Shown here: piece by piece, positions 60,565 through 64,000 of the stretch
Position numbering within the stretch: the stretch's first letter is position 1
Layout: every line of letters begins with the position of its first letter
Assembly: GCF_954871325.1 (NCBI RefSeq)
Contig: NC_088775.1
Coordinates: forward strand, 71,649,561-71,713,560
Length of the DNA: 64,000 nt
DNA from: Gordionus sp. m RMFG-2023
Lineage: Eukaryota; Nematomorpha; Gordioida; Chordodea; Parachordodidae
Direction: 5' to 3'
Position numbers and translations under genes: made by a program
The notes under the pieces: model-generated
Database searches by the model: none
The model's input: only the letters and a program-made list of their open reading frames with translations
Told to the model about the DNA's origin: nothing

Positions 60565-61099
60565 ATGAAATTCAAAATTTATCTAATCCAGAGAGATGCA
60601 GGGGCCCCTACAACGGGGGGGGGGGTCCGAAGCAACTGCTTCAGTAAATTTGAGTGGGGGTACTTTTTTTTAAAAAAATTAAATAAAAAAATTTTTTTTA
60701 AATTAAAAAAATTTTTTTTTTTACATCCATCATGATCATGTGATTTCTGGTTTATAAATGTAATAATAAGATCCCCCCCCCCACCACTTAATATTTAATT
60801 TAAAATATTGACGGAAATTTTGGTCGAGGTTTAGTAAATTTTATTTAATATCTCGTAACCAAGCCTTCTGGGGGAACAGGCAACAAGAAGGCAATATGAT
60901 GGCCCTTATTAAGCTTATTGCAGATTCTGAACCTATACTAAAAATGTATATACAGCAAAATGAAGAAAGAAAAAAGGATAAAAAAATAAGGGATTAAAAA
61001 CGAAATTATATTCAAACCTATTATCATATAATAAAATAATATAAACATTCTCATTGAAACCATGAAAAATATGGTTATAAAAAAATCAAAATGAGATTA

Positions 61100-62835
61100 C
61101 ATTTAACAGGTGCTTTTCAATCATAGTTGATGGCAGATACGATGTTTCGAAATCAGAAGCAATAGCTTTGATAGTATATGTTGAAAATAGTGAGACGCCG
61201 AAGCCTGTTGAAAGACTGATTGACATATATTGTACGGGAAATACCACAGGTCTCGATATAAAGCATAATATAATATCCAAACTTGGCTCGATGAATTTAC
61301 CCCTTGAATATCTAGTTGGGCAAAGTTATGATGGCGCCTCAAACATGAGTGGAAGAATCAATGGTGTGCAAGCCTTGATTAGAGCAGAGGCGCCAAAGGC
61401 AGCTTTTATTTGGTGTTATTGTCATCGATTAAATTTAATCGTTGTTCAATTATGCCAATCAATTAAAAAACTTCGAAATGTTCTAGGAATACTAGATGAG
61501 ATTTATGTCTATTTTAATGGTGTAAAAAGATATGAGGTACTCAAAAAATTTCAGTGTAATGATCTGAAAAAATCGCAACGATTTCTACGCGTCAAGAATA
61601 CCACTCGGTAATAGTTCCTTATTAATTTAAATTTTAAATATTTTTTTTATTTAGAAGCTGGCTATCGCCATATAAAGTTATTGTAAATTTTTTTCAACTT
61701 TATGATGCCTTGAGGGCAGCTTTAACAAATTTAAAGGATTCTGAAGATCCTGCCACTTCCACTATGGCTAGTGCTATAGTCTTTAGAATAGAAAAATTTG
61801 ATTTTATCTAATCACTTTGTATTTTGGATAAAATATTGTTGATAACAAGTTTGGCTTGTACAAAATTGCAAACCATTTCGAAGGATATAGGGTATGCAAT
61901 AAATCAAATTCAATTGGCAAAAGATTGCTTGATTAATTTGAGAAGTATAATATAAATTATTGTCTTAATTATTTTTTAATCTAATAGATAATAACACTGA
62001 ATTTTTGGATGTTTTTTCAAAGGCGCAAGATTTTATGAAGGAGAGAAATCTACCATTTGATTTTGAAAGTTCTAGACTTCAAACATTACAATCCAAAAAG
62101 GAGAGGTATATATATACTTTCATCATTAAATATAGAAATTTTTTTTAGCTTTAAAATAGGTGTGTTTTATGCTGCACTTAATTATTATGCAGTTTAACGA
62201 AAGATTTAATGATGATTCAATAAAATTTTTACATCAAACATCATTTTTTACGCCAAAGGGAATGGCAGAAAAATCAATTATTAATGAAGATATCGAGGAT
62301 ATCTGTGAATTTTACAATTTAAATTCAAGTCAAATTTTCGAAGAAATGTTGAAGTTTAGAAATATTTATAAGATGGCCAAAATGGGGAATGTAATTATTA
62401 CTCATGATCTAGAGGTTCAAGAATCTAAAGATTTGTCAGATTCTGAGAATTGTAAATTTATTTAATTAAAATATTTTTACCAATACATTATTTAGCTTCT
62501 TCTGATGATGATGATAATTCAGGGACTTACGATTCAGATTGGAAAAACCATTTATTTTACCTTATCGTTTACTTTTAAATTTTTCTGCTTTCCCTAATTT
62601 AAGAATTTTATATAAATATTTATTAACCATTCCCACAACCTCGTGTACTGCCGAAAGAGTCATGAGTAAAATTAAATTAATTAAATCAAGACTGCGCAGT
62701 ACCATGAAAGATTTTTTTCTCAATAATTTAACCATATTATCAATGGAAAATTTTTTATTTAAACAATTAAATACTGATGAAATTATAAATTCTTTCGCTT
62801 TCTCCTCCCCTAATTTATATAAATTATTAATTTAA
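61100..62835 (+). pseudogene. hAT transposase (DUF4371 plus dimerisation domain)
   Basis: Cut-and-paste transposase. Order: IIVDGRYDVSKSEAIALIVY near 61120 (RNase H-like first Asp region), LDIKHNIISKLGSMNL, VGQSYDGASNMSGRINGVQA near 61320 (second Asp), and FIWCYCHRLNLIVVQ near 61405. An intron at about 61610-61654 follows (GGTAATAG to TTTATTTAG), then SWLSPYKVIVNFFQLYDALR. Later exons begin near 61987 and 62160 (IIMQFNERFNDDSIKFLHQT). The C-terminal dimerisation domain is PTTSCTAERVMSKIKLIKSR at 62635-62700. One in-frame stop at about 61808 and a shift near 62165 suggest that this copy is no longer active, unless those are splicing details I misread. It is a plain DNA-transposon gene. Confidence 0.82.
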
Positions 62836-62950
62836 AAATAATATTTATAAAGTTATATTTTTTGCATTTTATTTATATTATATATTAAAAATTGATGCAA
62901 TAAAAATTATTTTTGAAATTTATGGGTGTCATAATTATCATTTTTTCGAA

Positions 62951-63010
62951 GGGGGGGATACTTTTCAAGGGGGTACTTTTCATGGGGGTACTTTTCATGG
63001 GGGTATTCTG
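62951..63010 (+). repeat. Subterminal GGGGGTACTTTTCAT repeats of the hAT
   Basis: Four tandem copies of a 15-16 base word near the right end; a single GGGGGTACTTTT lies near the left end at 60655-60666. These are likely transposase-binding sites by analogy with other hATs. Confidence 0.75.
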
Positions 63011-63162
63011 CTTCATTCGCTCAAAAAGTGTAGGGGCCACAGGAGAGATGTGACAAGCGTTTGATTAATGCTGCAAAAACTATCGTAGAGCGTGCCTTTA
63101 AACGAAAAGTTGAGCAAGCGGAACGTGGTGGAAAAGATATGGAAGCGTTTTTGAAATTGACA

Positions 63163-64000
63163 GTGATAGATGTTATTTTCAAGTATACTCTATATTTTCC
63201 TTATAGTTCAAAAATTTAGAGGTTTAAATATCTATTTATGCAAGAAACATTAAAAATAGCCAAGTTAAGAAAACACAATAAAAATTGTCAATGTAACTGG
63301 ATTTTATTGGACTCTCAAAAAAATATTTCTTAATTATCTTAGAAATTTTTGAATAACAATCTATACAAAAACCTATTTTACAAATCTGTCTCTTATCTGT
63401 TTAATATTATTGCCATGTAAAAAAACCCTGTTGCGTTCCATCGGAATAGGTTTATTTCCCGAATATTAGTGGGATTAATATTGATTAAAACCGATGCTAT
63501 AAACTTTATAATATTAACTAGGATTTGACAGAGTAAGGTTGTGGGAAATAGCTTCACACCTTTTACAAATGTATAATCCATCTCCCAATACTGACGTGTT
63601 AAACTTTAAAAATGCTTTCAATAGCATATTTCGTCAATATTAAATTAACTGAGTAGGGAAAAACGTGAATTCAAATGTCTGATTATAAATAATATCCTTT
63701 CTTTCTTGCTTATTTAGAAAGTTAGAAATTCCCATTCAATGTTTATCAGTACCCCTGAGGCGATCTCACGGACAAGATTGCTAAATGAATTGGTAGTTAT
63801 GTTAACTCAACAAAAAAGGTTTCTAAAAATATTTTAAGACACATGATTTATTGGTAATGTCTTGAGAAATTTTCCCATGGATTTGAGCCCGGGTATGGCC
63901 TTAAAATTGCATTTTTAAAGAAATATTTTTTTTAGCTCCCAAACATGGTAGGAAAAATACTCTAACTTGCATAATTTGCAGATTTATGTTGGGGCTACCA
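63163..64000. other. No gene confidently seen
   Basis: AT-rich DNA to the window end. A 46-base GT-AG intron (63163-63208) could lead to a short terminal exon (FKNLEV then stop) of the split gene. Nothing else recognisable. Confidence 0.4.

Larger units (their letters stand above)
60599..63042 (+). mobile_element. Complete hAT element (ZMYM1-like family)
   Basis: Ends CAGGGGCCCCTACA and (inverted) CTGTGGCCCCTACA, flanked by a perfect 8-base duplication GAGAGATG (60591-60598 and 63043-63050). Subterminal GGGGGTACTTTTCAT words occur about four times at 62951-63010 and once near the left end. The length is 2444 bases. Coding parts lie on the plus strand in several exons. Relatives with internal deletions or truncation lie at 1-940 and 55656-55850. 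Confidence 0.9.
60565..63162 (+). pseudogene. Host coding exon split by an hAT insertion
   Basis: The flanks of the hAT read as one exon once a single target-site copy is counted. Left part 60565-60598 (after the acceptor TTTTTTAAG) gives EIQNLSNPER. Right part 63051-63162 gives CDKRLINAAKTIVERAF and then KRKVEQAERGGKDMEAFLKL without a stop. The exon is followed by a donor-like GTGATA at 63163. The frame crosses the insertion point exactly, and the basic/acidic helical composition differs from background. I do not recognise the protein; another transposon's gene is an alternative. If host, this allele is disrupted unless the hAT is removed or spliced out. Confidence 0.5.

Noticed and set aside
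1-64000. CRISPR arrays, bacterial operons, riboswitches, phage genes
   Set aside because: Nothing of this kind seen; the sequence is eukaryotic, with spliceosomal introns and animal-type transposons.

Overview
The window is very AT-rich (G+C roughly a fifth to a quarter by eye) eukaryotic nuclear DNA: sparse host genes with tiny exons among many transposon remains. The best evidence for the host comes from one gene I can identify with confidence, the meiotic recombination factor HOP2/PSMC3IP (46930-49535). It reads as eight exons with GT-AG introns, five of them only 37-43 bases long. Micro-introns, strong AT bias, ZMYM1-like hAT elements, Mutator-like elements and animal-type LINEs suggest a small or parasitic invertebrate with reduced introns (myxozoan- or orthonectid-like). 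That is inference; nothing here fixes the species.

Layout. 1-9 kb: a decayed hAT copy running off the left edge, a short 3' piece of a LINE, another hAT scrap, a Gag-like fossil, and otherwise empty AT-rich DNA. 9-18 kb: a fold-back repeat, an hAT C-terminal scrap, a 30-base minisatellite and, directly behind it, the most complete LINE copy (zinc finger, reverse transcriptase, C-terminal RPDG/WD nuclease-like region). 18-29 kb: MITEs from several families, some with clear target-site duplications and some nested, plus a possible three-exon gene at 26688-27021. 29.7-36.1 kb: a complete Mutator-like element (MULE) with terminal inverted repeats and a perfect 9-base target duplication. It carries a MULE transposase with SWIM finger and, downstream on the same strand, an OTU-type cysteine-protease domain. 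36-46 kb: a possible small gene, a short non-autonomous LTR element, an hAT transposase remnant holding a MITE, and an antisense LINE piece. 47-49.5 kb: HOP2, whose last intron holds an antisense LINE. 50-56 kb: nested MITEs, a 5S-rRNA-like sequence, a BED-finger scrap, and a second copy of the HOP2-intron LINE inserted next to an hAT fragment. 56.8-58.7 kb: a four-exon gene for an unrecognised 127-residue protein, with two tRNA-derived SINE-like copies in one intron. 60.6-63.0 kb: a whole hAT element (perfect 8-base duplication) sitting inside what reads as a host coding exon.

There are no operons and no bacterial-type organisation. The most unusual item is the MULE that pairs a transposase with an OTU protease and has subterminal arrays resembling the 5' end of its own transposase gene. 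Next are the exon-splitting hAT insertion and the minisatellite that may be a LINE 5' control region.
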